From Tychonema litorale BBK16 (GTDB lineage Bacteria > Cyanobacteriota > Cyanobacteriia > Cyanobacteriales > Microcoleaceae), in assembly GCF_021648855.1 (NCBI RefSeq), contig NZ_JAKJHX010000109.1, forward strand, positions 1 to 18,076: a stretch of 18,076 bases of DNA. Direction: 5' to 3'. This document shows, piece by piece, positions 6,576-14,700 of this stretch. Within the stretch, counting starts at the first letter, position 1, and every line of letters starts with the position of its first letter. Below the pieces are notes generated by a model that saw only the letters and a list, made by a program, of their open reading frames with translations, did not search any database and was not told the DNA's origin. A program made the position numbers and the translations under genes.

Positions 6576-9193
6576 CAGATTTACTACATAAAGTCGCAAA
6601 ATGTCAAGTAAAAAGACTGTTTCTAGTTTTATCAGTTTGCTTTTTATTCAGGCAGACTGCTGCTTTTGGGCAATCCATTACTCCCACAACTGACGGCACC
6701 GGCACTGTCGTCAATCCTCAAGGAAATCGCATTGATATCAGCGGTGGTCAACTATCGAGAGATGGAGTTAATCTTTTCCACAGTTTTCAGCAATTCGGAT
6801 TGACTGAAACTCAAACTGCTAATTTTCTATCTAATCCTGCTATCCAAAATATTTTAGGGCGAATAGTCGGGGGAGATGCTTCATTAATTAATGGTTTGAT
6901 TCAAGTCACGGGCGGGAATTCTAATTTATTCTTGATGAATCCTGCTGGCATTGTTTTTGGTCCTAATGCTCAGCTAAATGTGCCCGCATCTTTTACTGCG
7001 ACTACTGCAAATAGTATTGGTTTTGGTGATAGGTCATTTAATGCGATCGGTTCTAGTAATTATGCCACTTTGCTAGGAAGTCCAAGCAATTTTAATTTTT
7101 CTGCAATTGAGCCTGCAAGTATTGTTAATCGCGGAAATTTGACTGTGAATCCGGGTGGAAGCTTAACTTTACTCGGCGGTACTGTCATAAATATAGGTCA
7201 AATTTCAGCACCTGGAGGTCAAATCAACATTGTTCCTGTACCTGGAAAAAGTGTGGTTAGGATCAGCCAACCGGGACATTTGCTGAGTTTGGAAGTCAGT
7301 GGCGAGATATTCAATTCCGAGACTCAGCTTGCAAAACAGCAGAATGAGAAATTGGCTGCAAATCTGCCTGAATTGCTGACAGGTAAAGGTGACATAGCTA
7401 ATGCCACAGGCCTTATTATCAATAGTGACGGTAGTGTGCAGTTAACTGATTCTACGATGAGAAGTGTTTCAGGAATTGGTTTGCCTGAAAATAACCACGA
7501 GGCTCTTCAAATTCCGATAAATCCGCTGAATATGGGGAATATAAATTTGCCTCATAATGTTAGTAATGTGGGAATTGCGCGAGTTGTGGGCGATCGCATT
7601 TTTGTCAATCCCAACATCAATCCTTTGGCAAACTCCCTGCCTCCAAACTTGGCTGGTGGCAATACAATTCTGACACTTAATAATCTTCCACCACTGGGAG
7701 TACCTCCCCAAGCTGCTTTATTCAATAATATTAACGGCAACTCTAATATTAATAAACCAACTAATTTTAACATTTCACCACTGCCAATTCTTCAAAATAT
7801 GCAGTTATTTTCTGCCGCCAGAATTGAGGGGAATCCCTCGCTACCAAAACAGGGTAATACAACTATATCACCTCTTGGTCTCAGAGGAAATCTCCCAAGT
7901 AGTAAGGTAAATTTTTCCATCAGGGGAGCAAATCCTCCTGTTAACTTTGCTAGTATTTCTAATCTCAATTACTTATTGTCTATCGAGCAAAATCGTGCGG
8001 ATCGATATTCTGCTTATTTTGGCGAGAGTTTAACCAGTCAACCAATGGCGGCCGAAAATATCCGGGAAACTTTGGGGGAAATTTCGTCTCAAACAGGAAA
8101 GCGATCGGCAATTATTTATGTTAACTTATTTTCGGATCGATTAGAACTTTTACTATTCACACCAGATGGTTCGGCGATTAGAAAAACAGTATCTGAAGCC
8201 GATCGCCAAACCATGCTAGCATTAGCAAAAGAATTCAGACAAGAAATCTCCAATCCTCAGAAGCGAAACACTACCACCTACAAAGAGTCGGCTCGGAAAC
8301 TTTACGATCGCCTAATTGCACCTTTAGAAAGTGATTTGCAGAGTCAAGGCATTAATACGCTGCTTTTTTCACTAGATACAGGTTTGCGAAGTCTTCCTTT
8401 AGCAGCTCTTTACGACGGCAAACAGTTCTTAGTGGAAAAATATTCGCTCAGTCAGATTCCAACCATTTCCCTCACAGATACCCGCTATCAATCGCTCCAA
8501 AATGCCTCTGTTTTAGCCATGGGAGCCGCCCAATTTACTAAGCTATCTCCCCTGCCAGCAGTGCCTTTGGAACTAGCAACCATTGCCGAATTGTGGCAAG
8601 GAAAATCTTTTTTGAACGAACAATTTACGTTAAATAATCTTAAATCCCAACGCAGTCAACGGCCTTATCAAATTATTCATTTAGCAACTCACGGCGAATT
8701 TCAACCCGGTGCAGCCAGCGACTCTTTTATTCAACTTTGGGACTCGAAGTTGCAGTTAAATCAACTCCGGCAGTTAGGATGGAATAATCCCCCTGTCGAG
8801 TTATTGGTGCTTTCTGCTTGCCGCACAGCATTGGGAGATGAAGAAACTGAATTGGGTTTTGCTGGTTTGGCATTTCAAGCGGGAGTTAAGTCAGCTTTGG
8901 CAAGTTTGTGGTATGTTTCAGATGAAGGTACTTTGGCGTTGATGAGCGAGTTTTATCAGCAATTGAAAACAGCCCCTATTAAAGCAGAAGCCCTCAGACA
9001 AGCACAGATTGCTATGCTTAAGGGTGATGTCCGCATTGAGCAGGGGGTATTGCGGGGATTGTCTGCTGTGTCTTTGGCCCAGGGGACTAGGGGTGGTACG
9101 CCGCTTCCTGCTGAATTGGGAAATATGGGCGATCGCAATCTTGCTCATCCTTATTATTGGGCTGCTTTCACAATGATTGGTAGTCCTTGGTAA
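6572..9193 (+). CDS. Secreted TPS (haemagglutination-activity) domain protein fused to a CHAT caspase-like protease
   Basis: The start is the ATG at 6572, overlapping the previous stop (ATGA) with GGAAGG 6 bases upstream; an open frame 14 codons longer lacks such support. The 873 residues show: a signal peptide (1-33: basic, then LFLVLSVCFLF, ending TAAFGQS); a two-partner-secretion/haemagglutination domain (about 35-160: GNRIDISGGQ, NLFHSFQQF, NPAGIVFGPNAQLNVPASF); a short beta-helix-like part to about 250; an Asn/Pro-rich linker (about 300-460); and a CHAT domain (about 510-873) with the caspase-type dyad His707 in HLATHGEF and Cys750 in LSACRTALG, ending YYWAAFTMIG. TPS proteins cross the outer membrane through a TpsB pore; CHAT domains are clan CD peptidases. 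No TpsB gene is in the window. The dyad is intact, so activity is plausible; target and location are unknown. Confidence 0.9.
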   Translation: MTDLLHKVAKCQVKRLFLVLSVCFLFRQTAAFGQSITPTTDGTGTVVNPQGNRIDISGGQLSRDGVNLFHSFQQFGLTETQTANFLSNPAIQNILGRIVGGDASLINGLIQVTGGNSNLFLMNPAGIVFGPNAQLNVPASFTATTANSIGFGDRSFNAIGSSNYATLLGSPSNFNFSAIEPASIVNRGNLTVNPGGSLTLLGGTVINIGQISAPGGQINIVPVPGKSVVRISQPGHLLSLEVSGEIFNSETQLAKQQNEKLAANLPELLTGKGDIANATGLIINSDGSVQLTDSTMRSVSGIGLPENNHEALQIPINPLNMGNINLPHNVSNVGIARVVGDRIFVNPNINPLANSLPPNLAGGNTILTLNNLPPLGVPPQAALFNNINGNSNINKPTNFNISPLPILQNMQLFSAARIEGNPSLPKQGNTTISPLGLRGNLPSSKVNFSIRGANPPVNFASISNLNYLLSIEQNRADRYSAYFGESLTSQPMAAENIRETLGEISSQTGKRSAIIYVNLFSDRLELLLFTPDGSAIRKTVSEADRQTMLALAKEFRQEISNPQKRNTTTYKESARKLYDRLIAPLESDLQSQGINTLLFSLDTGLRSLPLAALYDGKQFLVEKYSLSQIPTISLTDTRYQSLQNASVLAMGAAQFTKLSPLPAVPLELATIAELWQGKSFLNEQFTLNNLKSQRSQRPYQIIHLATHGEFQPGAASDSFIQLWDSKLQLNQLRQLGWNNPPVELLVLSACRTALGDEETELGFAGLAFQAGVKSALASLWYVSDEGTLALMSEFYQQLKTAPIKAEALRQAQIAMLKGDVRIEQGVLRGLSAVSLAQGTRGGTPLPAELGNMGDRNLAHPYYWAAFTMIGSPW

Positions 9194-9197
9194 ATGA

Positions 9198-9253
9198 TTA
9201 TTGGTTATTGGTTATTGGTAAATTGTTATTGGTTATTAGTTGTTGGTTATTAG
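9198..9253. repeat. Eight tandem heptamers, TTATTGG type
   Basis: Eight contiguous 7-base units in unbroken register begin 4 bases after the CHAT gene stop: TTATTGG three times, TAAATTG, TTATTGG, TTATTAG, TTGTTGG, TTATTAG. Such short tandemly repeated heptamers (STRR) are a known cyanobacterial feature. The tract is AT-rich and has no gene. Confidence 0.85.
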
Positions 9254-9280
9254 AACTTAAAACTAACTCATGACTTCTTC

Positions 9281-9382
9281 TATAGCAATCCTAAATGAGT
9301 CGTAATTTTTTTACCCCACCCCAACCCTCCCCTTAGCAAGGGGAGGGAGTAAGAAATTCACAAATGATTTAGGATTGCTATA
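9281..9382. repeat. 102-bp element with 16-bp perfect terminal inverted repeats and a nested G/C hairpin
   Basis: TATAGCAATCCTAAAT (9281-9296) is repeated inverted and without mismatch at 9367-9382. The middle holds a second hairpin: CCCTCCCCTT (9325-9334), loop AGC, AAGGGGAGGG (9338-9347). No coding capacity is seen. The ends start and finish with TATA, so a TA duplication as for Tc1/IS630-type elements would be hidden in the repeat. It could be a MITE or a large transcribed hairpin between the CHAT and lnt genes. The inner hairpin is of the same style as the array inside lnt. Confidence 0.65.
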
Positions 9383-9418
9383 TATTGATTGTAACTATCA
9401 GTTTGGGAAATAAGCAAA

Positions 9419-11260
9419 GTGGCGATATTTAATAAACAGATATTTGAAAATATCGCGGTTCGGATTCCTAAGAATTTAGGATGGCCGATCGCACTTTTGG
9501 CCGGTATCACAATGGGATTGACAACCGCACCAGTTAATGCTTGGCCATTAGCGTGGGTAGCTTTAGTTCCCCTGTGGATTTTGGTTGTGAGTTATGACAA
9601 GCCAAAACAAGAAGTAAAACAACAAAAATTTCTCTTTCTTCCTTCTTCCTTCTTCCTGCTTCCTTTATTTTGGGGTATTGGCTATCACGGATTAGCTTTG
9701 TCTTGGATTATGGGAATTCACCCGATGACTTGGTTGGGGGTTCCGTGGTGGCCGAGTTTGGCGATCGCACTTTTTTGCTGGGTCTTCATCACTCTCTGGG
9801 GAGCCGGATTAGTAGCTGTTTGGGCGTGGCTATTTGTAATTCTCAACTCCCTCTCTTTCCGAGGTAAAATTCATCTTTTTCACTCCCCCCTTGTTAAAGG
9901 GGGGCATCTTCACTCCCCCCTTGTTAAAGGGGGGGATCTTCACTCCCCCCTTGTCAAAGGGGGGGATCTTCACTCCCCCCTTGTTAAAGGGGGGATCTTC
10001 ACTCCCCCCTTGTTAAAGGGGGGGATCTTCACTCCCCCCCTTTACAAGGGGGGGCTGGGGGGGGGTAAATCCCAATTCTCAGGATTAATCCGAGTTTTAA
10101 TTGGTACAGCTTTGTGGTGTGCTTTAGAAAGTTTTTGGAGTCAAGGTTCCCTGTGGTGGACATCACTATCTTACACCCAAAGCCCGCACAATTTAGCAAT
10201 TTTGCACCTCGGTCAACTCTCCGGGCCGAGTGCAGTAACGGCGGCAATTGTCGCAGTAAATGGTTTAATTGCTGAAGCTTGGATGGAAGGAAGAAGGAAG
10301 AAGGAAGAGGGAAGAAGGAAGAATTGGATTATTTATATTTTACCTACGAGTTTGTGTTTAATTTTGCATATTGCAGGCTGGAGTTTATATAATCTTCCTT
10401 TAATTCAAGAGGCGGGAACGGCATTAAAAATAGGGATTATTCAAGGCAATATTCCGAACGAGATTAAGTTTGATTCCAAGGGATGGCGTAGGGCTTTGGA
10501 AGGTTATACTGCGGGATACCAAAAATTAGCCGATAGAGGAGTGGATGCTGTGCTAACTCCAGAGACGGCTTTGCCTTTTTTCTGGACAAATGAGTATCAG
10601 CGTTCTACTCTTTCTTTTTATCAAGCAATTTTGGATCGCGGTGTTCTGGCTTTGGTGGGAGGTTTTGGACAGGAAGGGGATGGGATGACTAATAGCTTAT
10701 TGGCGATCGACAAAACTGGAGAAATTCTCAGTCGCTATGATAAAACTAAGCTAGTGCCTTTGGGCGAATATATCCCTTTTTATGAAATTTTAGGGGGGAT
10801 GATTAATCGGCTTTCTCCTTTAGACGCGCATTTAGTACCGGGAAATCCCAAACAATTGTTTGATACGCCTTTTGGCCGCGCGATTGTCGGTATTTGTTAC
10901 GATTCAGCTTTTGCGGAAATTTTTCGATATCAGGCGGCAAACGGCGGCGAATTTATGCTAACAGCTTCTAATAATGCTCATTATAAACCGCCGATGTTGG
11001 CTCAGCACCATGCTCTTGATGTGATGCGGGCAATTGAGACGGATCGATGGGCTGCGATCGCAACTAATACCGGTTATTCTGCTTTTGTGAACCCTCACGG
11101 TGAGACTGTGTGGATGTCGGGAATTAATACTTACGAAGTCCAAGATGCTACTATTTATCGGAGGCAAACTCAGACTTTGTATGTACGCTGGGGCGATTTG
11201 CTGACACCTTTATTATTAGTTTTGGCTGGAGTAGCGATAATTTGGCAAAAAAGCGCGTAA
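9419..11260 (+). CDS. lnt: Apolipoprotein N-acyltransferase, carrying repeat insertions
   Basis: This inner-membrane enzyme adds the third acyl chain to the N-terminal cysteine of lipoproteins. The N-terminal half is hydrophobic, with several membrane segments (for example about 22-58, 77-100, 112-143, 222-240, 303-325). The C-terminal half is a nitrilase-fold domain with the triad Glu382 (TPETALPFFW), Lys444 (YDKTKLVPLGEYIPF) and Cys493 (GICYDSAF), spaced much as E267-K335-C387 in E. coli. A last membrane segment lies at 593-609. The start is GTG at 9419, since the next Met (32) would cut the first span. At 613 residues it is about 100 longer than usual because of three low-complexity insertions: around 71-83, 155-216 and 289-301. 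All lie at predicted membrane-segment borders or loops, and the frame is kept throughout. Nothing suggests a broken active site. Confidence 0.93.
   Translation: MAIFNKQIFENIAVRIPKNLGWPIALLAGITMGLTTAPVNAWPLAWVALVPLWILVVSYDKPKQEVKQQKFLFLPSSFFLLPLFWGIGYHGLALSWIMGIHPMTWLGVPWWPSLAIALFCWVFITLWGAGLVAVWAWLFVILNSLSFRGKIHLFHSPLVKGGHLHSPLVKGGDLHSPLVKGGDLHSPLVKGGIFTPPLLKGGIFTPPLYKGGLGGGKSQFSGLIRVLIGTALWCALESFWSQGSLWWTSLSYTQSPHNLAILHLGQLSGPSAVTAAIVAVNGLIAEAWMEGRRKKEEGRRKNWIIYILPTSLCLILHIAGWSLYNLPLIQEAGTALKIGIIQGNIPNEIKFDSKGWRRALEGYTAGYQKLADRGVDAVLTPETALPFFWTNEYQRSTLSFYQAILDRGVLALVGGFGQEGDGMTNSLLAIDKTGEILSRYDKTKLVPLGEYIPFYEILGGMINRLSPLDAHLVPGNPKQLFDTPFGRAIVGICYDSAFAEIFRYQAANGGEFMLTASNNAHYKPPMLAQHHALDVMRAIETDRWAAIATNTGYSAFVNPHGETVWMSGINTYEVQDATIYRRQTQTLYVRWGDLLTPLLLVLAGVAIIWQKSA
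9638..9665 (+). repeat. Four CTTCCTT heptamers inside lnt
   Basis: CTTCCTT twice, CTTCCTG, then CTTCCTT, in register, encode part of the FLFLPSSFFLLPLF segment. The unit is the reverse complement of the AAGGAAG repeat at 10287-10321 in the same gene. Confidence 0.85.
9881..10065 (+). repeat. In-frame palindromic minisatellite inside lnt (six units of about 30 bp)
   Basis: Units begin at 9881, 9911, 9941, 9971, 10000 and 10030. Each holds the palindrome CCCCCCTT-GTTA-AAGGGGGG, followed in the first five by ATCTT. Unit 4 is 29 bp (a G6 instead of G7), which shifts the frame from HSPLVKGGDL to TPPLLKGGIF. Unit 6 carries C7 instead of C6, which restores reading, and ends in a G9 run at 10057-10065. 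The whole adds about 60 residues (155-216) between two membrane segments. It looks like a dispersed cyanobacterial palindrome that entered the gene and then multiplied in tandem. Confidence 0.9.
10287..10321 (+). repeat. Five AAGGAAG heptamers inside lnt
   Basis: Units at 10287, 10294, 10301, 10308 (AGGGAAG) and 10315 encode the charged stretch EGRRKKEEGRRK just before a membrane segment. They are the reverse complement of the heptamers at 9638-9665. Confidence 0.85.
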
Positions 11261-11378
11261 GTTATTTTGTATCCGCTCAATAAATTGGGGGAAATTACTT
11301 AATGATGAGGCTCAAACATAGCAAAATCGTTTCCAAAACGGTACTCTACCCCGATTTATTGAGCGGATACGTTATTTT
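11261..11378. mobile_element. 102-bp MITE-like element with 22-bp inverted repeats and 8-bp target duplication
   Basis: The element spans 11269-11370. Its ends start GTATCCGCTCAATAAAT and match each other inverted over 22 bases with one mismatch (T/C at the 18th base). GTTATTTT stands directly on both sides (11261-11268 and 11371-11378), which fits an 8-bp target duplication. The 58-base interior has no coding capacity, so any movement would rely on a transposase elsewhere. It begins immediately after the lnt stop codon. The pairing ends would also form a strong hairpin in lnt mRNA. I cannot assign an IS family with confidence. Confidence 0.75.
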
Positions 11379-11699
11379 GAATCTGTGTTTATTAACAGTT
11401 ACTTAAATAAAACATCTCTATTCCTTAACTTTAGGCTGTTAAAATCTCTTTTTAGTTATTGGAGTGGGAATTCCAATCTAGAGGGGTTAAACGGTTATGT
11501 CAACAAAGATTAGCTATTTGTGGTTATCAAGCACAACCAAGCGATGCTGGTAGCCTTTGCGAATATTTGCAAGTAACTGTTGCGAAGGAGTTTGTTTTTC
11601 AGCATCTCTACCCACCTATTTTTAGGCTAAAATTTTCAATTTGACTAATTCCTATTAGCCCTGCTTAGGGCTATAAGTTTAGGTAATCTTAAATCAATT
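11379..11699. other. Intergenic region before the nuclease gene
   Basis: It holds an open frame 11459-11644 with a TTG start (61 codons, including LCQQRLAICGYQAQPSD), without a ribosome site or a family I recognise; it could be a gene fragment. Near the end, TAGCCCT (11656-11662) and AGGGCTA (11667-11673) form a 7-bp hairpin with a GCTT loop, about 40 bases before the nuclease start, so it would lie in that gene's leader. No convincing promoter was found. Confidence 0.4.
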
Positions 11700-11704
11700 A
11701 GGAG
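11700..11704 (+). promoter_or_regulatory. Ribosome binding site of the nuclease gene
   Basis: AGGAG lies 8 bases before the ATG at 11713 and confirms that start, giving a protein without a classical signal peptide. Confidence 0.7.
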
Positions 11705-11712
11705 TAGCAACA

Positions 11713-14700
11713 ATGCCAGTTAATTTTGCCGGATCGTACACTCAAACTTTTGACTCTTTAGCAAACACAGGTACAACTAATACTTGGACTAACGATACTA
11801 CGCTTCCTGGATGGTTTCTTTACCGTCAATCTGCAACTCCTGCTGCTACGGCTATCACCGCCTACACCGTAGATGGTGGAACTGCGACTGGCGGAAGTTT
11901 TTATAGTTATGGCTCAACAAACTCTACCGATCGCGCATTGGGGGGACTGGGTTCAGGAGGGGCTTATTTTGGCGATCCGGTAGCAGGAAATATTGCAGGA
12001 TGGATTGCTTTCTCTGCAACAAATACGACTGGTTCAACTATTAATAGCCTAAATGTTTCCTTTAATGGCGAACAATGGCGTAAAAATAATAATGCTACAG
12101 CTCACTCAATGGTTTTAGAGTATGGATTAGGAGCAACGTTTGATAGCGTAACTTGGACTGTACCTGGTGGAAACCTTGATTGGACTTCTCCAGTGGCAAC
12201 TGCTGCTGCTGCTGCTGCGGTTGATGGTAATGTGGCCGGTCGAGTAGCTGGTCGAGGTGGAGCGCTCAATGGCTTAAACTGGGCAAATAACAGCACTTTG
12301 TGGCTGCGCTGGGTTGAGCGTAACGATACAGGTAACGATCACGGCTTGGCGATCGATGATTTTTCCGTTTCCCTACCTTCTCAGCCAGACTTAACTATCA
12401 CCAGCATCGGGCCAGCCAATGCGACGGTGGGCGCTCCTTTCAACTACACGCTGACACTCAACAACGCCGGTGGTAGCAACGCTACAGGAGTTATCGCCAA
12501 CTTCACTCTGCCTGCGGGTGTTACTTACAATTCGGCCAGCGGTACGGGTTTTACTGCGACTCAAGCGGCTGGAGTTGTAACTTTTACCGGAGGTGCGATC
12601 GCGGCTGGTGGTAGCATTCCCCTAACTGTGAATGTGACTCCGACTACTGCGGGTACTGTCACTAGCAATGTTGGGGCCGCCGTTGCCGATCCGGGAAGTA
12701 CGATCGCCGAAACCAACGAAACTAATAACTCTTCTACTGCTGCCGTTACTACAACTGTTGCAGCTACCTCTGCCCCAGATTTAACGATCACCAGCAGTGC
12801 TCCTGCGACAGCAACGGTTAACACTCCCTTCGACTACACGCTGACATTAACCAATAGCGGTACTGCTGCTACTCCAGGAGGAGTTAGCGCCAACTTCACT
12901 CTGCCTGCCGGCGTTACTTACAATTCGGCCAGCGGTACGGGTTTTACTGCGACTCAAGCGGCGGGAGTTGTGACTTTTACTGGCGGTGCGATCGCGGCTG
13001 GTGGCACTGTTCCCCTTACAATTAATGTTACTCCGACTGCTGCGGCTACTGTTACCAGTGCGATAGGTGCGGCGGTTGCAGATCCGGCGAATGCGATCAC
13101 CGAAAGCAACGAAATTAATAACTCTTCTGCTGCGGCTGTTACTACCACTGTCACAGTTTCTAACACTCCGCCGACGATCGCACCGAGTGCAGCTTCTACA
13201 TTTTTAACAGTTCCTAGTTTATCAGGTGTCATCAACGATCCGACAGATCCGGCGAAAAACTTCGGTGTTAACTTCACTTTAGCCGATGCGGAAACTGCTG
13301 TCGCCAACCTGACATTAACCGCAACTAGCAGCAACACTGCTGTGGTTCCCAATGCCAATTTAACGATTAGCGGAACTGGCGCAAGTCGCAATCTGAAAAT
13401 TAATCCTGTGGGTGTCGGTTTTGCTGACGTGACTGTAACGGTTAGCGATGGCACAAACACGACATCTACTGTTCTGAAATATGCTGCTTCGGCTGCTTCT
13501 GGAACTCCCGCTGTTAGCCGTTTTCTAACAGGAACAAGTGATGCGAGTACCGCGATCGCGATCGACTCTAACTATATGCTAGTTGGCGATGACGAAGACC
13601 AAACTATTCGTTTGTACGATCGGGCTAATTCCGGTTTACCAGTCAAAACTTTTAACTTTACCAACTCTCTCGGCTTGACGGATATCTCCGGCGGCGTGCC
13701 CAGGGAAATAGACATCGAAGCTTCAACCCGCGTCGGTAATAAAATTTACTGGTTAGCTTCCCACAGTAACGCTAGCGGCGGCAATTTGCGCCCGAACCGC
13801 TATCGGTTATTTGCGACGGATATTTCCGGTACTGGCGCGACAACTAATCTGACTTTTGCTGGTAAATATGACAACCTCCGCACCGATTTGATCGCGTGGG
13901 GAAATGCTAACAATTTCAATTTTACTGCTAGCGCGGCTGCGGGCAAAATCCCAGAAGCTACTACCTTAGACGGTTTCAATATCGAAGGTTTGACGATCGC
14001 CCCAAATGGTACTACCGCTTACGTTGCATTCCGGGCACCACAAGTTCCCGCAAGCGATCGCACTAAAGCTTTGATCGCACCGATTACCAACTTCACAGAC
14101 TTAGTAACGGGAACGGCTACTAGCGCCACAATTGGTGCTCCGATTCAATTGGATTTGGGCGGGCGCGGAATTCGCAGTATCGATCGCAATGCTAACAACG
14201 AATACCTAATTGTCGCGGGCCCGGCCGACAGCGCTACGGGGACTGCGCCGAAGGATTTCCGGTTGTATACTTGGACTGGAAATGCTGCTGATGCGCCTCA
14301 AGTGCGATCGGCAAATTTGACAGCTTTGAATGCTGGCGGTAGTTTTGAATCAATCGTGGAAGTGCCGAGTAATTTAACCGATACCAGTCAGATTCAGCTA
14401 TTAGTTGATAACGGTGATAATCTGTGGTACGGCGACAATGTGATCTCCAAAGAATTGCCGCAAGATAACTTCCAGAAATTCCGCAGCGATATCGTAACTT
14501 TAGGCGCTTCTCCGGTTCGTATTCGCAACATTCAAGGTGCAACTCACACTTCACCTTTAGCCACTCAAACTGTTAGCAATGTTCCGGGTGTAGTCACAGC
14601 GTTAATTGCTACGGGTAGCGGTCGCGGTTTTTATCTGCAAGACCCGACAGCCGACACTGGGGCGAATCCAAATTCTACATCGGAAGCGATTTTTGTATTC

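Noticed and set aside
9881..10065. CRISPR-like array of regular ~30-bp units in lnt
   Set aside because: The units abut with no unique spacers, are in the coding frame, and no cas gene is present; it is a tandem repeat.
11459..11644. 61-codon frame before the nuclease gene
   Set aside because: TTG start, no ribosome site, no recognised family; at most a fragment, so not called as a gene.
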